The notes under the pieces: generated by a model
Databases searched by the model: none
What the model saw: only the letters and a program-made list of their open reading frames with translations
Told to the model about the DNA's origin: nothing
Translations under genes and position numbers: made by a program
Assembly: GCA_032718865.1 (NCBI GenBank)
Contig: JALUTQ010000038.1
Coordinates: 930,001 to 994,000, forward strand
Length of the DNA: 64,000 nt
DNA from: Tilletia caries
Lineage: Eukaryota > Basidiomycota > Exobasidiomycetes > Tilletiales > Tilletiaceae
Direction: 5' to 3'
Shown here: positions 21,034 through 30,969 of the stretch, one piece after another
Numbering within the stretch: the first letter of the stretch is position 1
Layout of the letters: each line of letters begins with the position of its first letter

Positions 21034-21206
21034 TGTGACCAGACTAAGTGGCATGGGTAAAATTCGAGACTCTCATCATGAGCTAACCCTTGGCTGAGGC
21101 ATTTTGGAACTCAGCCACCTTCACCTCACCTCATCTCTCTCCGTGTCTGGCACTGGCTGAGGGATGATGATGATGGCGATGGCGATGGCGATGCGTACTA
21201 CTGACG

Positions 21207-24200
21207 ATGCCGGACTCCTCCTCAGCATCCCCACTGACACCCCCCAACGCAGCCGCTCTGCCCAGACGCTCACCAGCAGGGAAGGTGCACCAGCTGCCTC
21301 CGCTCTCCCTCCCCGACTCCGTACGCATGACTCAGACCAGCACCACCAACAAGAACGACATCTTCAACGCGCCCTCTCCCATCCTCACTCCCGCACCCAA
21401 GCTGCCCTCCCTCAGACCGACTCACAATCCCACCCCCACCCCCGTCCTGCCCAAACTACCCACAATCCCATCCCTCCGCATATCCGCCACCACCACTCCA
21501 TCACCAGAAATCATCACACACCCACCACCACCCGCTTCATCCCTCCCCGGACGCGCACGCTCGCCACCCGTCTCCACACTAGACATCCGCATCAGACTCA
21601 TCCTCAGCAACCAGTACCTCCTCGGCATCGGATCACACTCAGACGTATATCTCGGCTCATACCGCTTCCGCTTCCAGCAGGCCAGCTCCCCAAAATCACG
21701 ACCATCATGGCATCTCTGCGCCATCAAACGGCTTCATCCTGATCGCGAATCGCTCCTGCTCGGCCTGGACGAGGTCTTTGTTCTCAGGAGATTGGGCCCG
21801 CATCCCAATGTCGTCAGGCTGATCGATGTTAGGGATGAAGTCGATCTCGTCCCCGAGCGAGGCGCCGGCGGCACTCACTTGCTCAGCACACGACTTCCCC
21901 TGGCCGGTCGAAGATTCATCTCCTCATCCTCCTCATCGACAGCCAGGGCGAAACAACAACAGCCTCTCTCCGCCGTGCTCCGCGCCAACCCCGGCACGCC
22001 AGTCGAACACCGCCTAAGCTCCCTCTCCGCATCCTCCTCCCTCGCTCCATACGGCATCCGATCCATAAAGGGCCTAGCCGAGCTCGAGCCAGACTCCCCG
22101 CAGCGGCCCAATTCGACCTTCCTCCTCGCAGCGCCCACTCAACGCAGCACCCGTCTCCACCAGTCACACCACGCACGCTCAACGAGCGATACCTACGGCG
22201 ACCGCTCACCCACCCCTCCCACCGGACGCGTCCCCGATCGATCATCCCCTCCCTCCATCTCGGTCGACAACCCACCGTCCCCGTCCCCGTCCGCTTCCCT
22301 CCTTCCTTCGAGCGAAACCTCAACAACGCCGAACCAAGACCCGCCCCGGATGCTCCTCCTCCTCGAACTCCTCCCACACCAACTATCCACCTACGCCCGT
22401 CTGCACCCACACCGCGTCACCTACGCCCAATGGCTCCAATGGGCCCACAACCTCCTCTCCGCCCTCGCTTTTTTCCATGCGAGGAACCTCGCACATGCCG
22501 ATATCAAGAAGGAGAATTGTCTGCTCACCGAGGACCTCGTCTTGAAGGTCGCCGATTTGGGCAGTGCGAGGTGGATGGATGTCGGCAGTGGCAGTGGCGG
22601 CGCTGTCGGTGGGGCCGGATTGGGCACCTTGGCTTATTCTGCGCCGGAGTTGGCTAAGACTGGGCTGCACGGCGGAGCAGCCGGCTTTGGGGCTGGGGCC
22701 AGGAGGTATGTCTCCTCGGAGGCGGGAGGGGAGCAGGGGAATGTCTTTGGAGTCAAGGTGGATATCTGGAGTGCTGGTACGTCCTCATCCCTCCTTTCTC
22801 AAGGGAGGGGCCCCGCTGACTGACTCCCCACGCATTCACAACAGGCGCAGTCCTCTACTCCCTCGCAATCGACCAACCCCCGTTCGCCCGCGCCCGCTCG
22901 ACCCTCGACATCCTCAACCGGAAACGGAACTTCTTCCAGACCGAGGAGGCAGACCGCACCTCCCGCTTCGATCTCGAGGTCGGCATGTCGGCGATCTCGT
23001 CCAGGCCGGGCTCGAGGGCTTCTGTGGGGAATGGAGGTGGGAATGGGGTGGGCAGTCGGACGGGGAGTTTGAGGGGACGGAAGGGGGTGGGGGGTGCGAG
23101 GGGGTCCAGTGAGAATTTGATGGGGGCGGGGCCGGGGGCGGCAGGGGTGGGGGCTGGATCGGGGGAGGGTGGGAAGGTGCTCTCGCTCGGGTTGGGCGCT
23201 CCTCCTCCTCCTTCGTCGCCTTCCAAGCAGCCCAGCGGGATCATCAGTGTCAGCGGGAGCGGCCACAGTCACAGCCACAGCTACCCCTCGCTCCTCCTCC
23301 GCCAATCTGCGTCCTCCTCCATCCCGTCGTCGTCCTCGATGGCGACCATCTTCGGACGTGAGGAGGGGAGGGAGAGGGAGAGGGAGAGGGAGAGGGAGAG
23401 GGAGAGGGAGAGGGAGAGGGAGAGGGAGAGGGAGAGGGAGAGGGAGAGGGAGAGGGAGAGGGAGAGGGAGAGGGAGAGGGACAGCTCGACGGACAGTGTG
23501 GACAGCCTTGCGTCGAGTATTCAGAATATGGATGGGCGGAGTCCGAGTGCGCTTGCTGTTGCTGCGTTGCTTGCTGATGATGGGGAGGTGGAGGTGGAGG
23601 TTGAATCTGAGGCGGGGGAAGGAGGAGGAGGAGAAGGAGGGGGGCCGTTGAGGAGGAGTGTTCCCACGACGACGTCGGTCGGGTTCTTGGCTGCCCCCGC
23701 TGAGAACCCTCCTTTCGGATCGGCGTCGGGGTCGGCGTCAGGGGACTCCTCACCCCTGAGAAAAGGGACAGCCGCGCTCCTTTCCCACTCCCAAAGTCGT
23801 CAGCGCTGTCCCCCGGGTCTGACCGTCGACTCCTCCTCCTCCTCCGCGTCGTCGTCGTTGTTCCCCGCGGCGGGAGCGCAGATGGGCGGTGGCGGTTGCG
23901 GTGCGGGGGTGAGGAGGACGCCGAGTATGCCGTTTCGGTATGGGGCTGGGCCTGCAGCGGCGGCGGGGGCGGTGTCGAGGCATCATAGTGTGAAGCTGCA
24001 TGCTGGGCCTGGGGGTGCGGGTGCGGGTGCGGGTGGGCTGGGGTTGGGGATGGAGGTGCCTTCTGCTTCTGTGGCGCGGGGGAGGGCTACGTCCATTGGT
24101 AATATGGGTGTGGGTGGTGGTGCGGGCGGGAGTGGGTTGCGGGCGGTTGTGAATGCGAGTCATGCTGGGGCTGTGGGTCGGTCTGGGATGGAAGTGGATG

Positions 24201-24757
24201 GCGCTGGGTCCGGGACGGGGCCGGGGACGGGGGTGTTGTCTCATGATGATGATTTCTTCTACGCGCCTCCTACGCCTATCGCCGAGACTGGCGAGGGCGA
24301 GGATGGGGATGGGGATGGGGACGGGGACGGGGGATACTACCGCTCCTTCGACAACTCCACCTCGGTCTCCCCCCAGAAGAAGAAGAACGGCGGCGGAGGC
24401 AGGCCTTCGGTCCCGCTTGTGCGTGGGATGGGATACCGTGGTCAGCGCTCGTTCTCTGGTCAGACACAGCCGCAGAAGCATCCGCATCCGCAGGCGCATA
24501 CGAGGAAAGCACCATCGATCTCCTCCCTCTCCTCCGCCTCGACAGCGGGCTCCTACCCGCCCTTCGAAGCTTCGGACTCCGACTCCGAAGAGGAAGAAAG
24601 AAGGGCGTACGTGTCGGACGGGGCGCCTGCGATTGTGCTGCCGGGTGGCGGGCGGCTGCCGGATGCGGCGCGGGAGCTGTTGAGGGCCATGTTGGAGACG
24701 GATCCGAGGAGGAGGCCTAGTGCTGTTGAGGTTCTTGGTGTTTTGGAGAGGTTGTGA
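21207..24757 (+). CDS. Protein kinase with very long insertions in the catalytic domain
   Basis: Two exons (21207-22776, 22845-24757) encode 1160 residues. The kinase begins near residue 139 ([13 protein letters not shown]) with the lysine in AIKRLH. About 160 disordered residues then precede the hinge segment [14 protein letters not shown]. The catalytic loop is HADIKKEN (about 430), where HRD is HAD; the metal motif is DLG instead of [13 protein letters not shown] and [14 protein letters not shown] follow. After helix G another insertion of about 550 residues intervenes before [23 protein letters not shown] closes the domain. The catalytic Asp, Asn and Lys are present, so activity is likely. 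I do not recognise the subfamily. Upstream ATGs in a GATGGC tract (21170-21192) are out of frame. Confidence 0.82.
23367..23480 (+). repeat. (GGGAGA)n hexamer repeat coding for an Arg-Glu run
   Basis: About 19 copies of a six-base unit encode an alternating Arg-Glu tract of some 38 residues within the second kinase insertion (about residues 699-737). Such sequences often form a stable charged helix. Pure hexamer repetition predicts length variation without frameshift. Confidence 0.95.
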
Positions 24758-25201
24758 GGGCCGGGGGGGCCGTCCGTTCCCGTTCCAGCAGTGCGAGGGG
24801 GTCGGGTTGCGGAAAGCCAAGCCCTCCCTCCCCCCCCCGCGCGGCCCTCGTCGTTTTCTTTCCCTTCCTACGTACTCCTTTTCCCTCTCTATACTCCCCT
24901 CTCTCTCTCTCCATCTCGCTACCCTCCTCTCCGACTTGCTTTGCCCGGCTTTGCACACTGAGCGTACGTACATAATTCACCCCTTGCTTAAAAGATCCTC
25001 CCCCATGTAATAATCTTGTCCCCCCCTGTTCTGTCTTGGCTCGCTCTTCCCTTCTCTTTGCAACACAATCAAACCATACAGATCTATCAGGTTCGTCGCT
25101 AGACCAACTCGCACGTGTGCCCGAATCATGCGCGAGCAGAGCGTTGAAAGGCATCAGGTTCTCTTCTATTTCCGGCCCCCATATAGTTCGTTGGGCGCGT
25201 T
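24758..25201. other. Convergent 3' UTR region, kinase/ADE2
   Basis: This holds C/T-rich stretches on the plus strand and then ordinary sequence up to the ADE2 stop. No gene is seen. Confidence 0.5.
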
Positions 25202-27296
25202 TCAGAACTTCGTAGCAGAATACTCCCACCCCAACTCGCCCATCTTCTCGATCTTCCCGCCAACTTCCTCCTCCATCTGGCGCATGTAGGTCTCCATCTG
25301 GTCCAGGTAGGCCGGCACGCCGAGCATGCGGATGGCGAGGAGGGCGCCGTTGGTGCTGTTGTTGATCGCCACGGTGGCGACGGGGATGCCGCGCTGTGGA
25401 GAGAGAATGGTTCAGATAAAAACCGGGGGGGGGGAGGGGGGGGAAAGGAGAGAGAGAAGGAGGGGAGATACTCACGGGCATCTGCAAGATACTGTGCATC
25501 GAATCAACCCCATCCAACGCACTCCCCTTAATCGGCACCCCAACAACCGGCAGCACAGTCTGCGCCGCCAACATGCCCGGCAAATGCGCCGCCCCGCCCG
25601 CGCCCGCCACAATACAGCGCAACCCCCTCGCGCGCGCCGTGCGCGCATAGGCGATGAGCCGGTCCACGGTCCGGTGCGCGGACACGATGGTGAGCTCGTA
25701 CGGGATGTTGAAGGCGGTGAGGATGTGGGCGGCGGGGAGCATGGTGCGCAGGTCGGAGTCGGAGCCCATTACGATTCCGATGAGCGGGTGCGGGTGGGAC
25801 CAGTCTGCTGGACTGGAGGCCTTCTTCTTCTTCTCTGTTGAAGAAGAGGAGGGAGTGGTGTTGACGTCGGCAGCTTCCTTGATGGCGCCGTCTAGGGTCA
25901 GGTCGGAGTCCAGTTTAGACGAGGGGCCTTTCTGCGCGCTCGACCTCGCTCGTTCGAGGGCGTCGTCGATCAGCCGGAGTCGTTCAGCCACAATGGCGTC
26001 CGTGGGTCCAACAACAGTCACATGCCCCATCTTCCTCCCCACCCGACACCCCTGCTTCCCATACAGATGCACAGTAGCCCCGGGCACACTCAACGACTTC
26101 ACGCTCATCGCGTACGTGCGTGCCAGTGCCTCGCCATCGACATCGAGGTCAGACAGTCCGAGGATGTTGATCATGCCCGCCGCGGGCACTTTGAGTGCTG
26201 TCGAGCCGAGTGGCCAGCCGAGGATCGCGCGCAGGTGGTTCTCGTACTGGGACGTCTCGCATGCTTCGATGGTGTAGTGTCCGCTGTTGTGTGGACGGGG
26301 TGCGATCTCGTTGATCAGGAGCTCGCCGTGGGAGGAGAGGAAGAGTTCGACACCGAAGACGCCGGCGCCTGGGAAGGTTGCTACTGCTTGTTTTGCGATG
26401 GTCTCTGCGCGCTGGGCGAGGGTGGGATCCGGGAAGCCGGATGCTGTCATTGCTATCGACGATGGTGATGCTGAGGATGTGGGCTGGTGGATCTTGGTAG
26501 GTGTGAACCGGGGCCGGAGCGGAGCCGTGACGGTATGGCAGATGTTGTCCCTATGAACGGTCTCCACCGCCGGGTACGCACGCACCTCACCGTTCACGCT
26601 GCGCACGACCATGACGGCGACCTCGAGCTGGAAGGGCACCCACTTCTCCGCGTAGAGACCCTGTTTACCTTCTTTGCCCAGCGAGCGCACGGTGGGTTCG
26701 AGGTGTTCGGGGGAGCGGACGACGGCGTTGCCCTTGCCGTCGTAGGCGTGTCTGCGGGATTTGAGCATGAGGGGATAGCCGAATTGCTGTGCTGCGGTCT
26801 TGGCGTGGGTGAGTTGTGCGGCTGCGATGTCGGATGCGGACACAGTGGGGTCGTCTTCGGGTGCGGGACCGATGGGGACGAACTGGCCGAGAGGCAGTTT
26901 GTGTTTCTGGAGATGACACTTCTGCGCGTACTTGTCCTGGATGAGGGCGATGGTCGCTGGCCGTGGCTGGACGTCGAGCACGAGGTTGTGATCCAGGACC
27001 TGCTGGAGGGCGGCGGTGTTGACGTGTTCGATCTCGATAGTGAGGATGTGTGCCCTGCGCGCGAGTTGCTGGATGGACGCTGTGTGTGAGAAGGGCCCGT
27101 CGATGTGTCCGAGGTGGGAGTCGTCTTCGTGTGTTGGAGCAGAAGTAGATGATGGCTGGAGGACGTTGATCTGCTTTGCGGGTGTGTTTGTGCCGGAGTC
27201 GAGGAGGATGACGCGTACGTTGAGGCGTGCTGCTGCCTCGACGAACATGCGCCCGAGCTGTCCTGCGCCGAGCACTCCCACTGTTCGTCCTTCCAT
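25202..27296 (-). CDS. ADE2: Phosphoribosylaminoimidazole carboxylase (PurK-PurE fusion)
   Basis: Two exons (27296-25476 and 25393-25202) encode 670 residues. The N-terminal PurK-like ATP-grasp part starts VGVLGAGQLGRM and contains LKSRRHAYDGKGNAVV, EKWVPF, AVETVHRDNICH and NEIAPRPHNSGHYTIEAC. After a linker, the PurE-like part shows GIVMGSDSD, SAHRT and AGAGGAAHLPGM, with NSTNGALLAIRMLG in exon 2. Together they carry out the AIR-to-CAIR step of purine synthesis, as in yeast Ade2. ATG 27296 gives the exact PurK N-terminus. Upstream 5' UTR holds a (GATGGC)n tract 18 bp before the start. The gene diverges from RPC82. Confidence 0.97.
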
Positions 27297-27313
27297 TGCG
27301 CGCTGTTGTTGAC

Positions 27314-27370
27314 GATGGCGATGGCGATGGCGATGGCGATGGCGATGGCGATGGCGATGGCGATGGCGAT
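27314..27370. repeat. (GATGGC)9.5 repeat in the ADE2 leader
   Basis: Perfect hexamers end 18 bp from the ADE2 start and read GCCATC in the transcript, the same unit and orientation as in front of AVL9. The repeat is in the 5' UTR. Confidence 0.95.
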
Positions 27371-27639
27371 CAGGTTGGAGGTCGTCGACGTCGCCAGCCA
27401 GCTTCTTCGCGAGTCGCGAGCTTCCAACTTTTTTTGACTGGGCCGTTTCACACCCGTTTCGAACGGCTTCCTCTCGAACGAGTTGAGAACTGCTGCCTCC
27501 GTTCAACCCTCTCTCTCCCAAAAATTTCGATTCGACTTTCGATACTTCGCGCCTGGCTTCATCTTGACATCGACCACCTCAACCACGACACCGACGCGCT
27601 TGGGAGAGTGACAGCGAGACAGAGACGCGTAGTGAAGGG

Positions 27640-27641
<2 letters not shown>

Positions 27642-27673
<32 letters not shown>
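27642..27673. repeat. (GA)n repeat immediately before the RPC82 ATG
   Basis: A 32-bp AG/GA run ends three bases before ATG 27677, so it would form the last part of the 5' UTR. Confidence 0.95.
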
Positions 27674-27676
<3 letters not shown>

Positions 27677-30580
27677 ATGTCGGTGAGCGAGAGCCACCAC
27701 AGCCAGCAGAAGATCAAGCTCTGCAACCAGATCATAAACGACCACTTCGGATCCACCGCAGCAGCCATCACCGCCGTCCTCCTCGCACGCGGCCGACTCG
27801 CAACCCCGCAGATCGTCAAGTTTGCCAACTCCGCACCCGCTGCCTCCACGGGCACACCCTCCGCCGTCGGCGGTGCCCCTGCTGGTGTCGGCGCAGGCGT
27901 GCCGAGCGGTGGGCCCCTGGGCATTGGAGGTAGTTCTGCGACGTCCTCTGCGCAGGGGGCGGGCGCGAATACGCCCACTCGTATCAGTCCGGCCACCGTC
28001 GAACATACGCTCCTCGCGCTCATCCAGCACAACTGCGCATGGCACGTCCTCGTCTCCAACGAGACAGGCGCCGCCGTCTTCGGTCAGGCACTCAAGGAGC
28101 TCCATGCCAAATGGGCAAAAGCAACCTCACCCGCGGAGGCCGCTTCCATGCGCGCGGGATACCAGGAGTACTTTGAGATCAACCCGGACGAGATCGTCCC
28201 GCGGCTCCGCTTTGGCTCGTACATCGGCATGGCGCAGGATCGCTTCGGGAGCGATGCGGCTGATATCATTCAGCTCATCCTCAAGCACGGCAAGCTTCAG
28301 GCCAAGGACATCTGCAACAAGCTCAGCGCAGGTGACACCGACAGTATGTTGCATTCCATCTTATTACTACTGCTCTGTGGTGCGCATTTGCTCAACCGCT
28401 TGTGTCCCTTCTCTTCCCATCTTCCGCAGAGAGCCGCAAGATCGCACGCTTACTCCTCCTCCTCCTCCACCGCACCTACATCCGTCCCTCCCTCGCATCC
28501 TCACACATCTCCCCACGCGACAAGTTCATCGCATACGAAGTCGAAGGCAAGCTCAAGCGTCGCGGTAACATCTTCACTCCTAAAGAACTCAGAGAACTCA
28601 AGGACAACGTCGCAGCTCGTATCGAGGCTGAGGAGCGTATGGAGTGGGAGGGTGGGGGAGGACAGGCTGCGGCTATTGCTCAGGTTGTCAATACTGCGGC
28701 ACAGAATGGGAGTGGGAAGGCCGGGTTGGGGTCGACTGGTCGATTAGGCATTCGGGTATGTAGTCTCCCCTCCCTTCTATTCTAGCCCCAACAGCTGCCC
28801 CACTAATTTCTAAACCCACCCTTCTCCACACAGCGCGTCCGCGACGCGACCGCAGCAGCAAAAGCAGCCGCCTCCTCCATGTCCCGCGCCAACAAGAAAC
28901 GCAAGCTCGACGCAACACGCTCCGCAGCCGGCGGATCCAAGGGACCAGCAGGCGATGATCACCACGCTGCGGCTGAGTCCGCGGTGGATGATGGGATGGA
29001 TGAAGATGCGCTCCTGGCTAGACGCGGGAAGTTGGATCATATGAACTTGACTCATCCTGCGTTGATTGGATGTGAAGTTGATGTGAGTTTCACAAAGGAG
29101 AGGGAAATGACCAGATGGCCCAGATCCTCTTTTACTAAAACCCACTTCGTTCCCTTCTTGCTGCTTTTCTCCCAGATGGACATCTACCTCCGACTCAACT
29201 ACGACCGCTTCGACGTCCACGTGCGCGACAGTGTCGTCTACCAGGCCGTCCGGGCACAGTACAACACCGTGACCGCGGACGTGTTCCGGCTCTTTGCCCA
29301 GGCGGGCGAATTTGGAGATTCGGCTGCCGGTGCTGGAGCTGGAGGTGCTGGTGTTGGTGGTGGGGGAGGAGCGGGCGGCGGGGAGGGGGGAATGAGCTCG
29401 GTTATGACGAGCATAAAGGATGAGCGGAGTGGTGAGTGTTGAGCTCCTCCCTTCCGTTGGGGACATCGGCAGTGAAAGTGTTTTCGTTCAAACTGACCTC
29501 AGAAATGCTATTCCTCTCAAAGCTCCCATCTCCCTCAACGCCCTCTCCATCAACCTCCCCGAAGGACTGAACCTCCACCACGGCTTCCCCAAACGCGCCT
29601 TCAACACCACCACCTCCTCCTCCTCCTCTTCCTCGAAACGCAAAGACAAAGACGCAGGCGGACCCTCCCGCGCCGAGCTCATTGCCGAGTACGCCGCCGT
29701 GCTGAGCTGTGCGGAGGATATCGCCGGCGCCTCGCGCAAGCGACGCTTCTTGGCGCCGGCGTATACGGCTGTGTCTGCTGCTGCCGGCGGCGATTTGGGT
29801 AAAGGCAAGGGCAAAGCGAACGGTGACGCCCCCGGCGCCGGCGGTGGGACGTCATCCCGCCCCACCTCGTCCAAATTGACCGGTGCCGCTGGGGGTGGTG
29901 CGGGTACGACGGTCTCGGCGGGCGGGACGCGGGTGTCGAATGTGTATGTGGTGGAGTATGCTGAGATTTGTGCGAGGCTGAAGAGGGCTGCGCTGAAGGA
30001 TGTCGTTGGGGAGAAGTTTGGGCCGGCGGCTGTGCGGGTGATTGGGGTGTTGTTGGAGAAGGGCAAGTTGGAGGAGAAATACGTGAGTAGTGTGGGGAAG
30101 TCTTCTCTTTTGGATGTACCCTGTTTCCCTAACTCTGACACCCATCTCCCCCCTTTCTTCACCCCACAGATCTCCAAACTCGGCTTGCTCAGTCTCTCCC
30201 ACACAAGACACATCTGCGCCCGCCTCTTCGAATCCTCCCTCCTCGGCCTACAAGAAGTCCCCAAATCAAACGACCGCCAACCAGGTCGGACCTTCTTCCT
30301 CTGGTACGTCGACCTCCCCTCCGCGTACGCCTGGCTCCTCGAGGGCATGTACCAAACGCTCGCCCGGCTCGGCGAGCGGCGCGGGGAGGAGTTGAGGCGG
30401 GAGCGCGCGCTCGTTAATAAGGTGGAACGGACAGATGTTGCGGCGAGCATGACGGCGCTGTTGAGTGCGGGGGAGAAGGCGGCGTGGGAGGCTTTGCAGG
30501 AGTCGTTGGCCCGGTTGGCGGTGGCGGAGCAGCGGGTGGCGAGCGAGGCGTTCGTGCTGGCTAGCTTGCCTGGTGAGTAA
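27677..30580 (+). CDS. RPC82: RNA polymerase III subunit C82 (RPC3)
   Basis: Six exons (27677-28343, 28430-28755, 28834-29082, 29176-29431, 29523-30082, 30170-30580) encode 822 residues. Winged-helix segments of the C82 family are visible: an N-terminal KLCNQIINDHFGSTAAAI helix, RFGSDAADIIQLILKHGKL, GEKFGPAAVRVIGVLLEKGKLEEK and the conserved ICARLFESSLLGLQEVPKSNDR with RTFFLWYVDL. C82 is part of the C82-C34-C31 initiation subcomplex. Several Gly/Ala-rich loops are inserted relative to yeast. The exon 5 acceptor is chosen at 29523 because the AG at 29504 gives the wrong frame. TAA 30580 lies inside a GTGAGT-like sequence, so a further 3' exon cannot be excluded. Confidence 0.9.
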
Positions 30581-30969
30581 GTTGGGTGAAGCCGACCGGC
30601 GCCCACGTATGGGACTTCTCCTATCCTCCCTTCCGCCCGTTTCCACAACCCGAAGCATGCAAAAGTATACGGAAAAATACCTCCATCCATCGCAGAACCA
30701 AATCAAATGCAAACCAAATCTAGAGCGAGACGATGATACGACGCGAGTTACAAGAAGACGTTCTGATGTACGGGGCGTGGAATTCATTAGGATGGTATCT
30801 ACGTGACGAGAATAATTGGAGAAACACTACTACAGCAACGCAAAAGGCAGACAAGCGGGCAGAAGGTAAACAAAAAAGATGCGACGTAGAGTAATACAGA
30901 AGGGAGCGTGAAGCGAAGAGAAAGGGAGGGAAGTGAGGACAGCGCAATGCGGATGCATGTGATCGGTGC
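30581..30969. other. Convergent 3' UTR region, RPC82/SNF2
   Basis: A 389-bp stretch, purine-rich in the second half on the plus strand. No gene is seen. Confidence 0.5.

Larger units (their letters stand above)
18808..21046. mobile_element. Element E2: TAGTCTGGT-type DNA transposon inserted in E1
   Basis: Exact 10-bp duplications AGTGGCATGG (18798-18807 and 21047-21056) flank the unit. The left end is TAGTCTGGTCACACCAGACC (18808-18827). The right end is its exact complement once E3 is removed (20428-20441 joined to 21041-21046). The inverted repeat is itself a palindrome (TCTGGT-CAC-ACCAGA). A 9-10-bp duplication fits Mutator-like elements, which is inference. Without E3 the element is about 1.64 kb and carries a decayed helicase-like segment (19931-20140). 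The 672-bp element at 57852 has matching ends and belongs to the same family. Confidence 0.82.
18042..21073. mobile_element. Element E1: octamer-rich non-autonomous DNA transposon, split by E2
   Basis: Perfect 11-bp direct repeats CATCATGAGCT flank the unit (18031-18041 and 21074-21084), as expected for a target-site duplication. Near each end, GAATTTTACCC appears in inverted orientation. E1 itself is only about 783 bp (18042-18807 plus 21057-21073). It carries about two dozen copies of TTTTACCC or its complement GGGTAAAA, many paired as hairpins, for example at about 18161-18182. There is no coding capacity. Dense subterminal repeats are usual transposase-binding sites in several cut-and-paste superfamilies; I cannot assign one. 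E2 inserted into one octamer-bearing stretch at 18807/21057. Confidence 0.75.
27297..27676. other. ADE2/RPC82 divergent promoter with a microsatellite at each start
   Basis: The 380-bp shared promoter carries a hexamer repeat next to the ADE2 ATG and a GA repeat next to the RPC82 ATG. No gene is seen in it. Confidence 0.6.

Noticed and set aside
23250..23753. Minus-strand frame with a long Ser-Pro repeat
   Set aside because: It is the antisense reading of the GGGAGA tract inside the kinase gene.
29438..29504. Upstream AG as acceptor of RPC82 exon 5
   Set aside because: It puts the downstream conserved C82 sequence out of frame; the AG ending at 29522 restores it.
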